Positions 7,758 to 13,846 of a stretch of 13,846 bases of DNA are shown piece after piece. The notes below the pieces were generated by a model that was not told the origin of the DNA, made no database searches, and saw only the letters and a list, made by a program, of their open reading frames with translations. Each line of letters opens with the position of its first letter. Within the stretch, counting starts at the first letter, position 1. Source of the DNA: JANPBY01 sp031430645. Lineage in GTDB: Bacteria; Actinomycetota; Actinomycetes; DATJPE01. The position numbers and the translations under genes are program-made. The stretch lies in assembly GCA_031430645.1 (NCBI GenBank), contig JANPBY010000163.1, positions 1 to 13,846 on the forward strand, given 5' to 3'.

Positions 7758-9134
7758 ATGCCCCCTGCCGTCGTGTGGTTCCGCCGGGACCTTCGGCTGA
7801 TGGACAATCCGGCGCTCTTGGACGGCTTGGCCGCGGGCGACGGGGCTGCGGTTGCGCTGTTCGTCTTGGACCCCAAGCTGTGGGACAAGGCCGGTCCGGT
7901 CCGGAGGGCGTACCTGCTTGGCTCACTCCGGAGCCTGGACACGGCGCTGGGCGGTCATTTGGTGATCCGTCACGGGGACCCCGCGGTCGTCGTCCCAGAA
8001 GTCGCCCAGCACACCAGCGCGACCTCGGTCCACGTGGCGGCCGACTTCGCCCCACTGGGGGCCGCCCGCGACGACACAGTGGAACAACACCTCGCCGATC
8101 GCAGCATCGCGCTCGTTCGGACCGGTTCGTCCTACGCCGTGGCGCCAGGCCGGGTGACCAAGAGTGACGGGACCCCATACCGCGTCTACACACCCTTCCA
8201 GCGCGCCTGGCTCACCCACGGCTGGCGGGCGCCCGCTCCGGCCCCGGCTACCGACTGCGAGTGGGTCGTGGTCGACGGCGACCAGCTGCCTGTATCCCCA
8301 GACCTCGGGGGGCTTCACCTGCCGGAGGTCGGCGAGGCTGCCGCCCTCGACCGCTGGGAGGCCTTCGTCTCCTCCGGCGCCTTAGACCGTTACTCCGACG
8401 GCCGAAACCGTCCCGACCTCATGGGGACGTCAGGGCTGAGCGCCGCATTGCGTTGGGGCGAGATCCACCCACGCACCCTGTTGGGCGAGCTCGGGGACAG
8501 CAAGGGGCACGAAGTGTTCCGCAAGGAGCTTGCCTGGCGGGAGTTTTACGCCGACGTCCTGCATCACCACCCGAACTCCGCCCGGCACAGCCTGCGCCCG
8601 GAGCTCGCGGACATCGAGGTCGACGTGGGGCCGGATGCCGACACCCGTTTCGCTGCCTGGGCCGCCGGCCGTACCGGCTATCCGTTCGTCGACGCCGGGA
8701 TGCGTCAGCTCCTCGCCGAGGGCTGGATGCACAACCGGCTCCGGATGGTGACCGCATCCTTCCTGGTGAAGGACCTACATCTGGACTGGACCCGTGGCGC
8801 TCGACACTTCATGTACTGGTTGCGCGACGGCGATCTCGCGTCGAACCAGCACGGCTGGCAATGGGCTGCGGGCACGGGCACCGATGCCGCGCCGTACTTC
8901 CGAGTCTTCAACCCCGTCGCGCAGGGTCTGCGCTTCGACCCACAGGGTGACTACGTCAGGAAGTACGTCCCCGAGCTCGGCGACGTCCCAGGGGGCGGCG
9001 TCCACGAACCGTGGCTCCGCAAGGAGGGAATGCCGCGCGACTACCCGGAACGGATCGTCGACCACGCCGTCGAGCGCGAGGAAGCCCTCGCCCGATATTC
9101 CGCCGTCCGCGCGTCGATTGGGCCGCTGACCTGA
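7758..9134 (+). CDS. phr: Class I deoxyribodipyrimidine photolyase
   Basis: This flavoenzyme uses near-UV/blue light to split cyclobutane pyrimidine dimers in DNA. The 458-residue product starts with the antenna-domain signature PPAVVWFRRDLRLMDNPAL. The FAD/DNA-binding half includes WREFY (260-264), GYPFVDAGMRQL, WMHNRLRM (from 323), DGDLASNQHGWQW and TGTDAAPYFRVFNP, closely following E. coli PhrB. Trp344 and Trp367 align without gaps with the inner tryptophans of the electron-transfer chain. No Trp occurs between 261 and 300, where the outermost one (E. coli Trp306) should be. ATG 7758 is preferred over the in-frame GTG at 7740 because GAGGG (7742-7746) is a suitably placed ribosome site. 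The next gene begins 23 bp downstream. The antenna cofactor cannot be told from the sequence. A cryptochrome role is possible but less likely. Confidence 0.93.
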   Translation: MPPAVVWFRRDLRLMDNPALLDGLAAGDGAAVALFVLDPKLWDKAGPVRRAYLLGSLRSLDTALGGHLVIRHGDPAVVVPEVAQHTSATSVHVAADFAPLGAARDDTVEQHLADRSIALVRTGSSYAVAPGRVTKSDGTPYRVYTPFQRAWLTHGWRAPAPAPATDCEWVVVDGDQLPVSPDLGGLHLPEVGEAAALDRWEAFVSSGALDRYSDGRNRPDLMGTSGLSAALRWGEIHPRTLLGELGDSKGHEVFRKELAWREFYADVLHHHPNSARHSLRPELADIEVDVGPDADTRFAAWAAGRTGYPFVDAGMRQLLAEGWMHNRLRMVTASFLVKDLHLDWTRGARHFMYWLRDGDLASNQHGWQWAAGTGTDAAPYFRVFNPVAQGLRFDPQGDYVRKYVPELGDVPGGGVHEPWLRKEGMPRDYPERIVDHAVEREEALARYSAVRASIGPLT

Positions 9135-9157
9135 CCCTAGTGAGGCAGACTCGGGCT

Positions 9158-9952
9158 GTGCTCGTGGTCAGCGTGGTGAGCCTCAAGGGCGGGGTCGGCA
9201 AGACCTCAGTCGTCCTGGGGCTCGCTGGTGCGGCCTGGGAGCGGTCGCTCAAGACCCTCGTCGTCGACCTCGACCCGCAGGGCAACGCCTCGACGGTCCT
9301 CGACCCACCTGAGGTCCGATTTTCCGCCTCGGACGTGCTGGCCGACCCCGGGTCCGGTCTGTTGGGCCACGCAATCGCCCGAAGCAGCTGGGGGCCGGCG
9401 GTCGACGTCATCGCGGCCGACACCCTGCTCGAACGGCACAACGTGGTCGCTGGCCGCGCGTCGACTCTGCAGTTGAGGATCGCCATGACCGGCCTCGCTG
9501 ACTACGACCTGGTCCTCATCGACGCGCCGCCATCCCTGGGTGGGCTCACCCGTAACGCACTGGCGGCTGCCCACTACGCGCTGGTCGTCTGCGAACCCTC
9601 GCTGTTCGCCCTCCAGGGGACCCAATCCGCCCTCGAGGCCATCAACTTGGTCCAAGGCGACAACCTGCGGCTGCAGAGCGCGGGCATCCTGGTCAACAAA
9701 CTGCGCGCTCACTCCACCGAGCATCGGTTCCGGATGGACGAGCTCGCGGCTGCCTACGGCGACGACGTCCTCGAGCCGCCAATCCCCGACCGCACGGCGA
9801 TTCAGCAGGCCGAGGGGGCCTGCATTCCCGTTCAGGCCTGGCGCTCACCTGGCGCTCGCGAGGTCTCCGATGCTTTCGATGACCATTTCGACCGACTCAT
9901 GACCTTGCCCGTCGACGACGGGCCCCTTGGTACGGGCAGGAGCCGCGGATGA
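9158..9952 (+). CDS. ParA/MinD-family partition ATPase
   Basis: ParA-type ATPases form dynamic gradients on DNA and position plasmids, chromosomes or protein assemblies. This 264-residue protein has the deviant Walker A box KGGVGKT at 10-16 with the signature Lys10. It also has the A' motif DLDPQGNAS (37-45) and Walker B VLIDAPPS (119-126). It lacks the N-terminal helix-turn-helix extension of large plasmid ParA proteins, so it resembles the short class that often pairs with ribbon-helix-helix partners. GTG 9158 is chosen because it directly precedes the first strand and GAGG lies at 9142-9145. GTG 9164 is an alternative, and a longer frame reaching into the photolyase gene is unlikely. The stop overlaps the next start by 4 bp (ATGA), implying translational coupling. 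A second, canonical chromosomal parAB is expected elsewhere in the genome, so the cargo of this one is unknown. Confidence 0.88.
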   Translation: MLVVSVVSLKGGVGKTSVVLGLAGAAWERSLKTLVVDLDPQGNASTVLDPPEVRFSASDVLADPGSGLLGHAIARSSWGPAVDVIAADTLLERHNVVAGRASTLQLRIAMTGLADYDLVLIDAPPSLGGLTRNALAAAHYALVVCEPSLFALQGTQSALEAINLVQGDNLRLQSAGILVNKLRAHSTEHRFRMDELAAAYGDDVLEPPIPDRTAIQQAEGACIPVQAWRSPGAREVSDAFDDHFDRLMTLPVDDGPLGTGRSRG

Positions 9953-10383
9953 CTGATCCTCTGACCCCCAGCGCGGGTCGCAATCCCGGACCTCGGCCCG
10001 CGCTGAGGCGAGAGCGCCCCGACTCGCCGCTCGTCGTCGCACGCCCCGGCGTCGGCAGCGCAGCGAAAACTGCCCCCGCGCGGGGTCCGTCCGACCCTGC
10101 AAGCGCAGGTGCTCCGCCCGAGCCCAAGGACAAGAAGCGATCCAAGGGAGGGACCCAAGCCACCCAGACCAAGCACCCAAAGGCAGGCAAGCACCCCAAG
10201 AAGCACAAGGTCGCCAAGCCCCAGAAGGCCAAGCACGGCGCAGCCGGGGAGCATTCGGACCACGAACTCACCATCATGTTGCCGAAGTCGGTGCGCAAAG
10301 CGCTCAATCACTCGGCGAACGAGCACGGTACGACTCCCGAACGTCTCGTCGCACTCGTGATCAGCGAGTGGCTGGATCACTGA
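9949..10383 (+). CDS. Basic ribbon-helix-helix protein, presumed ParA partner
   Basis: The 144-residue product has two parts. Residues 1-100 are low-complexity and probably disordered, Pro/Ala/Arg-rich first, then strongly Lys/His-rich at 60-97 (for example KHPKKHKVAKPQKAKH). Residues 104-142 look like one ribbon-helix-helix unit: strand HELTIMLP, helix SVRKALNHSANEHG, then TTPERLVALVISEWLD. Such units dimerise and bind DNA through the strand pair. ParG-like partners of small ParA ATPases have this fold with a flexible basic N-terminal tail that contacts the ATPase. The 4-bp overlap with the ParA gene supports a functional pair. The length of the basic tail is unusual and may add nonspecific DNA binding. 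Alternatives are a transcriptional repressor or a nucleoid-associated protein. The DNA-binding function is inferred from the motif only. Confidence 0.75.
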   Translation: MTDPLTPSAGRNPGPRPALRRERPDSPLVVARPGVGSAAKTAPARGPSDPASAGAPPEPKDKKRSKGGTQATQTKHPKAGKHPKKHKVAKPQKAKHGAAGEHSDHELTIMLPKSVRKALNHSANEHGTTPERLVALVISEWLDH

Positions 10384-10387
10384 CTCC

Positions 10388-10406
10388 CTTGACTCGCGAG
10401 GTCAAG
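10388..10406. promoter_or_regulatory. Near-palindrome between the RHH gene and dacB
   Basis: CTTGACTCGCGAGGTCAAG sits in the 40-bp gap just after the RHH stop. Its arms CTTGAC (10388-10393) and GTCAAG (10401-10406) are complementary, and the centre CTCGCGAG is itself a perfect 8-bp palindrome. It may be an operator, possibly for the adjacent RHH protein, or a weak hairpin. There is no U tract. Confidence 0.4.
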
Positions 10407-10423
10407 TGACCGAAGGAACAGGT

Positions 10424-11842
10424 ATGGCCCCCGTGAGACTGAGCGTCGCCCGAACCCTGCTCGTCGCTCTCGTGGTCGCCGTGACGGGCATCGCCACCAT
10501 GGGGCCAGCACAGGCCATAGGCAGCGAGCGAGGGCCCGGAGGGGCGGTCGGGGCTCCCACCTTGCCCGCGGCGGGTGTCTCCAACGGACCCAAGGTCCAG
10601 GCGACGACGAGTGCCGCAAACGACCGAATCGCCGGTCTGGTGCCCGACCGGCTCACGAACGCCGTGCTGGGAAGCCGCGTCGCCGTCCGCGTCTACGACC
10701 CGTCATCGGGGGCGACCGTCTTCACGCGCCGCTCGACTGAGTCGTTCCGGGTCGCTTCCAACACCAAACTGGTGACGGCCGCGAGTGCCCTTCACGCCAT
10801 GGGACCGAGCAGGACCTTCCCCACAACGGTCATGCTCGGGCGCGGGAACCACGTCTACATCGTTGGCGGCGGCGACCCGCTGCTCTCGTCGTCCAATCTG
10901 CGCTCCTTGGCAGCTAAGGCCGCGTCTGCGCTGAAGGCCCGGGGAATCACCAGGGCCGTCGTCCACCTCGATGAGAGTCTGTTCGAGCCGTGGAGCTTCC
11001 CGTCGGGCTTCACCACTCGATGCCCGGAGAGCCACGGCTCGCGGGGCTACTGCATTACCCCCGTGCACGCGCTGACGTATGACCGACGCTCAACCTCGGA
11101 CAACGGCAAGGCAGCGGCGAGCTACTTCGCGGGGCGGCTCAACGCAGCCGCGGGCCTGAGCGCGTCCTACGCCGGACGCAGCGAAGTCCCGACATCGGTC
11201 ATCGGCGTCGGCGGGCCGACCGGCGCCGCCGGCCCCACAGTGCTCGCGCGATATGGCGGGCACCGTCTGGATGTCATGATCCGGGCGATGTTGTTCCCCA
11301 GCGACGACGAGATCGCTGAGACCTTGTTCCGGCACATCGCGGTGGCCACCGGTCACGCAGCGAGCATGAGCGGCGCGCGTAATGCTCAGCGTGAAGTTCT
11401 TGCAAACCTGGGGGTTCCGCTGGGCGGGGTCGTGATCTCCTCGGGGAGCGGACGCAGCCAGGACGACCGATTCACCGCCGCCGCGATGATCAAGCTGCTC
11501 AGCGTCGCTATTGATGGGAAGCACTCCAAAATGGCGGCCCTGCGCAATGGCACCTCGGCCACGGGAGGGCTTCCCCTCATGATGCGAGCGGGCGTCGACG
11601 GGACCCTGCACACGTCCTTCGGCCGGTACTCCTCCAGCCCAAGTTCCTGCGCCCGCGGGCTCGTCTATGCCAAGACAGGCACGTTGGGAGACGCCATCGC
11701 GCTCAGCGGCTACGCCAAAGGCTCTGACGGCAAATGGCGAGTCTTCTCGATCCTGGTCAACAACCGGCCGACGGCGTACTCCTCACTAACCACGCGCCAG
11801 CACGTCGATCGGATTGCGGCCACGGTCACTGGCTGCTACTGA
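10424..11842 (+). CDS. dacB: D-alanyl-D-alanine carboxypeptidase/endopeptidase, PBP4 (peptidase S13) type
   Basis: This secreted penicillin-binding protein trims D-Ala or cuts cross-links in peptidoglycan. ATG 10424 has GAAGGA six bases upstream and gives a 472-residue protein. It has a clear signal peptide: basic N-end, core TLLVALVVAVTGIATM, cleavage near PAQA. The in-frame GTG at 10406 would place residues before it and overlaps the ribosome site. The acyl-enzyme motif SNTK is at 112-115 and the KTG motif, as KTGT, starts at 417. The GGGDPLL and PVHALTYDRR segments fit the family. Two departures are seen. The second motif, normally S-D-N, reads Ser293-Asp294-Asp295 within FPSDDEIAETLFRHIA, and the later usual SRDNR region reads SQDDR. 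Activity may be altered or lost. The gene follows the ParA/RHH pair by 40 bp and converges on pdxH with a 9-bp gap and no room for a classical terminator. Confidence 0.9.
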   Translation: MAPVRLSVARTLLVALVVAVTGIATMGPAQAIGSERGPGGAVGAPTLPAAGVSNGPKVQATTSAANDRIAGLVPDRLTNAVLGSRVAVRVYDPSSGATVFTRRSTESFRVASNTKLVTAASALHAMGPSRTFPTTVMLGRGNHVYIVGGGDPLLSSSNLRSLAAKAASALKARGITRAVVHLDESLFEPWSFPSGFTTRCPESHGSRGYCITPVHALTYDRRSTSDNGKAAASYFAGRLNAAAGLSASYAGRSEVPTSVIGVGGPTGAAGPTVLARYGGHRLDVMIRAMLFPSDDEIAETLFRHIAVATGHAASMSGARNAQREVLANLGVPLGGVVISSGSGRSQDDRFTAAAMIKLLSVAIDGKHSKMAALRNGTSATGGLPLMMRAGVDGTLHTSFGRYSSSPSSCARGLVYAKTGTLGDAIALSGYAKGSDGKWRVFSILVNNRPTAYSSLTTRQHVDRIAATVTGCY

Positions 11843-11851
11843 ATCGAGGCC

Positions 11852-12532
11852 TCACGGGGCCAGTCTCTGGACCGACCAGGACTCGCCGACGGCCACGCGT
11901 CCGTAACGAAGCCGATCGTGCATGCGGTTGCGACGCCCCTGCCAGAACTCCACGGTCAAAGGAACTACGCGCAGGCCACCCCACTGCTCGGGCAACGGCA
12001 CCGACTCGGCATCGGGAAAACTACCCTTCGCCGAATGCCACCAGGCATCAAGAACCCCGCGGCCGGTGACCGGCTCGGACTGCGGGCTCGCCCAAGCACC
12101 GATCCGGGAGCCGTAGGGCCGGGTGTCCCAGTAGGCCTCGGTCTCGGCCCGGTCCACTGCTTCAACGTCGCCGACCACGATCACCTGACGCTCGAGCGCG
12201 TACCAGGGAAACACGAGCGACGCCCGTGGGTTCTCGGTGACCTCCCGCCCTTTCCGTGATCCGAGGTTGGTGAAAAAGACGAACCCGCGCTCGTCATAGC
12301 CCTTGAGCAGCACGGTCCTGGCGCTCGGACGGCCCTGGGAGTCAGCCGTGGCCACGACCATGGCATTGGGTTCGAGCAGGCTCTCTTCCAGCGCAACCGA
12401 GAACCAGCGGTCGAACTGAGTCACGGGGTCGGCGGCCAGCTCGTCCTCGGCCAGGCCAGCCTCGCCGTAGGACCGCCGAAGGGCCTCGACGTCGATGCTT
12501 CGCGCGGCGGGTCGATCGCTGTGTTGGGGCAC
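11852..12532 (-). CDS. pdxH: Pyridoxamine/pyridoxine 5'-phosphate oxidase
   Basis: This FMN enzyme oxidises pyridoxamine or pyridoxine phosphate to pyridoxal phosphate, the last step of PLP synthesis and salvage. The 226-residue product follows E. coli PdxH along its length. LRRSYGEAGL (18-27) and DPVTQFDRWF (35-44) come first, then the FMN-binding RTVLLKGYDERGFVFFTN (72-89), FPWYALERQV (108-117), SRIGAWASPQS (142-152), the substrate/FMN loop EFWQGRRNRMHDRL (195-208) and the usual C-terminus RLAP. GTG 12530-12532 is chosen because it gives the normal family length. The GGGAG upstream directly abuts it, so spacing is poor and the start could be leaderless or another codon such as TTG a few codons earlier. 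The frame stays open upstream to 13105, but that stretch is a shadow of the citrate synthase gene. Confidence 0.9.
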   Translation of the reverse strand: MPQHSDRPAARSIDVEALRRSYGEAGLAEDELAADPVTQFDRWFSVALEESLLEPNAMVVATADSQGRPSARTVLLKGYDERGFVFFTNLGSRKGREVTENPRASLVFPWYALERQVIVVGDVEAVDRAETEAYWDTRPYGSRIGAWASPQSEPVTGRGVLDAWWHSAKGSFPDAESVPLPEQWGGLRVVPLTVEFWQGRRNRMHDRLRYGRVAVGESWSVQRLAP

Positions 12533-12634
12533 CTCCCGATCGTGACACAACCGACGTAGGGTTGAATCACCGCCATAAGAAGTAGCGCCACCGGAGTGAG
12601 CCGCAGCGTGGCCAGGCGATGAGGAGACAGTGCA
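12533..12634. promoter_or_regulatory. Divergent promoter region between pdxH and citrate synthase
   Basis: These 102 bp must carry the start signals of both genes. An inverted repeat CAACC (12548-12552) with GGTTG (12560-12564) around a 7-bp spacer is the only symmetric element. TAGGGT at 12557-12562 fits the loose actinobacterial -10 pattern TANNNT on the plus strand, but no good -35 accompanies it. AGGAG at 12622-12626 is the citrate synthase ribosome site. Confidence 0.45.
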
Positions 12635-13759
12635 ATGTCGGACTTCGTACCCGGACTTGAGGGCGTCATCGCCTTCGAGACCGAGATCGCCGAGCCGGAC
12701 AAGGAAGGGAGCGCGCTGCGCTACCGCGGGGTTGACATCGAGGACCTCGTCGGCCGGGTGTCGTACGGCAACGTGTGGGGCTTGCTCGTCGACAATGAGT
12801 TCAACCCGGGTCTGCCCCCGGCGGAACCATTCCCCATCCCCGTGCACTCCGGCGATGTCCGCGTCGACGTCCAATCGGCGATCGCGATGCTCGCGCCCGC
12901 CTGGGGCCTTCGGCCTCTTCTGGATATCGACCACGACGAAGCGCGCGAGAACCTCGCTCACGTCTCGGTCATGGCGCTGTCCTTTGTCGCGCAGTCCGCC
13001 CGAGGCGTCGGCCTGCCGATGGTTCCGCAGGGCCGCATCGACGAGGCGGCCACCATTGTCGAGCGGTTCATGGTGCGCTGGCGGGGCGAGCCGGACCCCA
13101 AGCACGTCGAGGCGGTCGATGCCTACTTCGTCTCAGCCGCCGAACACGGGATGAACGCGTCCACGTTCACCTCGCGGGTGATCGCCTCCACCGGAGCAGA
13201 CGTGGCGGCAGCGATCTCCGGCGCCGTGGGCGCGATGAGCGGCCCGCTGCACGGTGGTGCCCCCTCACGTGTGCTCGGCATGATCGAGGAGATCGAGCAA
13301 CGCGGTGACGCGACGGCCTACGTCAAGGATGTTCTGGACAAGGGTGAGCGGCTGATGGGTTTCGGCCACCGGGTCTACCGCGCCGAGGACCCGCGCGCCC
13401 GCGTGCTACGCCGTACGGCCAAGGACCTCGACGCTCCGCGCTATGAGGTGGCCCTCGCCCTCGAGGAGGCGGCGCTCGCAGAATTGCGCGCCCGCAGGCC
13501 CGACCGGGTGCTCGAGACCAACGTGGAGTTCTGGGCCGCGATCATCTTGGACTTCGCCCAGGTCCCTGCGCACATGTTCACGTCGATGTTCACCTGCGCG
13601 CGCCTCGCCGGGTGGAGCGCCCACATCCTGGAGCAGAAGGAGACCGGGCGCCTGATCCGCCCCTCCGCGCGTTACGTCGGACCGGCGCCGCGCAAACCCG
13701 AAGAGGTCCCCGGCTGGGACCCCGTCATGGTCGCCCCGTCAGGCTACGTCCTCACCTAG
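12635..13759 (+). CDS. citA: Citrate synthase, short actinobacterial type (citrate synthase 2)
   Basis: The enzyme condenses acetyl-CoA with oxaloacetate to citrate, entering the TCA cycle. The 374-residue product is shorter than NADH-regulated GltA (about 430 residues) and lacks its N-terminal extension. Recognisable segments are LEGVIAFETEIAE, YRGVDIEDLV, EHGMNASTFTSR with His171, SGPLHGGAPS with His206, and GFGHRVYRAEDPRA with His245. His206 and His245 correspond to the catalytic or oxaloacetate-binding histidines of the family. The position of the catalytic Asp of the NVDF motif is Glu298 here (TNVEFWAA). To my memory this is a trait of the actinobacterial citrate synthase 2 group. The ATG at 12635 has AGGAG eight bases upstream. 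A methylcitrate synthase role cannot be excluded, but no prp genes are nearby. The gene is divergent from pdxH and is followed after 9 bp by repeat copy 3. Confidence 0.9.
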   Translation: MSDFVPGLEGVIAFETEIAEPDKEGSALRYRGVDIEDLVGRVSYGNVWGLLVDNEFNPGLPPAEPFPIPVHSGDVRVDVQSAIAMLAPAWGLRPLLDIDHDEARENLAHVSVMALSFVAQSARGVGLPMVPQGRIDEAATIVERFMVRWRGEPDPKHVEAVDAYFVSAAEHGMNASTFTSRVIASTGADVAAAISGAVGAMSGPLHGGAPSRVLGMIEEIEQRGDATAYVKDVLDKGERLMGFGHRVYRAEDPRARVLRRTAKDLDAPRYEVALALEEAALAELRARRPDRVLETNVEFWAAIILDFAQVPAHMFTSMFTCARLAGWSAHILEQKETGRLIRPSARYVGPAPRKPEEVPGWDPVMVAPSGYVLT

Positions 13760-13760
13760 A

Positions 13761-13839
13761 CCCCCCTAACTTCACGCGCGACACGCCGTCCTCACGCGTG
13801 ATGTACCACGCTCAGGCACCCCGATTTCGCGCGTGAAGT
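13761..13839 (+). repeat. Palindrome-ended intergenic repeat, copy 3
   Basis: The 71-bp core 13769-13839 has perfect 13-bp inverted ends ACTTCACGCGCGA (13769-13781) and TCGCGCGTGAAGT (13827-13839). It is preceded by six C (13761-13766). An internal perfect palindrome TCACGCGTGA lies at 13792-13801. It starts right after the citrate synthase stop and ends 7 bp before the window edge, so further copies beyond the edge cannot be excluded. Confidence 0.85.
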
Positions 13840-13846
13840 GCACCAG

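Noticed and set aside
7607..8167. 186-codon plus-strand frame starting in the repeat and overlapping the photolyase
   Set aside because: It is out of frame with the photolyase, which has overwhelming family similarity. The translation is Arg/Gly/Pro-rich with no domain.
9011..9157. N-terminal extension of the ParA frame into the photolyase gene
   Set aside because: The extension is a shadow of the photolyase 3' end and precedes the normal first beta strand of ParA. GTG 9158 fits better.
10720..10735. Partial match to the repeat end (CTTCACGCG) inside dacB
   Set aside because: It is only a short coding-sequence match without the rest of the element, as expected by chance in GC-rich DNA.
12533..13105. 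N-terminal extension of the pdxH frame to 417 codons
   Set aside because: The extension is antisense to citrate synthase, is unrelated to PdxH and would exceed the family length by about 190 residues.

Overview
The window looks like a chromosomal segment of a high-GC actinobacterium. The signs are strong G/C third-position bias, GTG and TTG starts, and actinobacterial-style photolyase, PBP4, PdxH and short citrate synthase. A member of the Micrococcales, possibly the Intrasporangiaceae, would fit, but that placement is inference from general resemblance. No rRNA, tRNA, CRISPR array, transposase or phage gene is visible.

Left half (1-7374, minus strand): one uninterrupted reading frame of 2,458 codons enters from the left edge, so its C-terminus lies outside the window. 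It encodes a giant secreted protein with a signal peptide followed by about 17 DUF11-type beta-sandwich repeats. The membrane-distal repeats (N-terminal part) are long and divergent. The last six complete repeats plus a partial one are regular (126-138 residues), and each complete one carries one Cys pair. The many apparent ORFs on the plus strand opposite this gene are shadows of its Ala/Thr/Val/Asp-rich code.

Middle (7375-7757): a 383-bp divergent intergenic region dominated by two copies, in inverted orientation, of a 71-bp palindrome-ended repeat. A third copy sits immediately after the citrate synthase gene at the right edge. This family is the clearest non-coding novelty in the window.

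Right half, plus strand: a class I DNA photolyase (7758-9134), a small ParA-type ATPase (9158-9952), a basic ribbon-helix-helix protein overlapping it by 4 bp (9949-10383), and a secreted PBP4-type D-Ala-D-Ala carboxypeptidase (10424-11842). All four are closely packed and could be one transcription unit. A convergent pdxH (11852-12532, minus) ends 9 bp from dacB. It is divergently paired, across about 100 bp, with a short citrate synthase gene (12635-13759, plus).

Functionally the segment combines a surface adhesin-like or structural protein, DNA repair, an orphan ParA/RHH positioning module, cell-wall remodelling, PLP synthesis and TCA entry. The most interesting items are the three-copy palindromic repeat, the ParA/RHH pair embedded in a chromosomal gene cluster, the very large DUF11 protein, and substitutions at key residues of the PBP4 enzyme, the photolyase and the citrate synthase.
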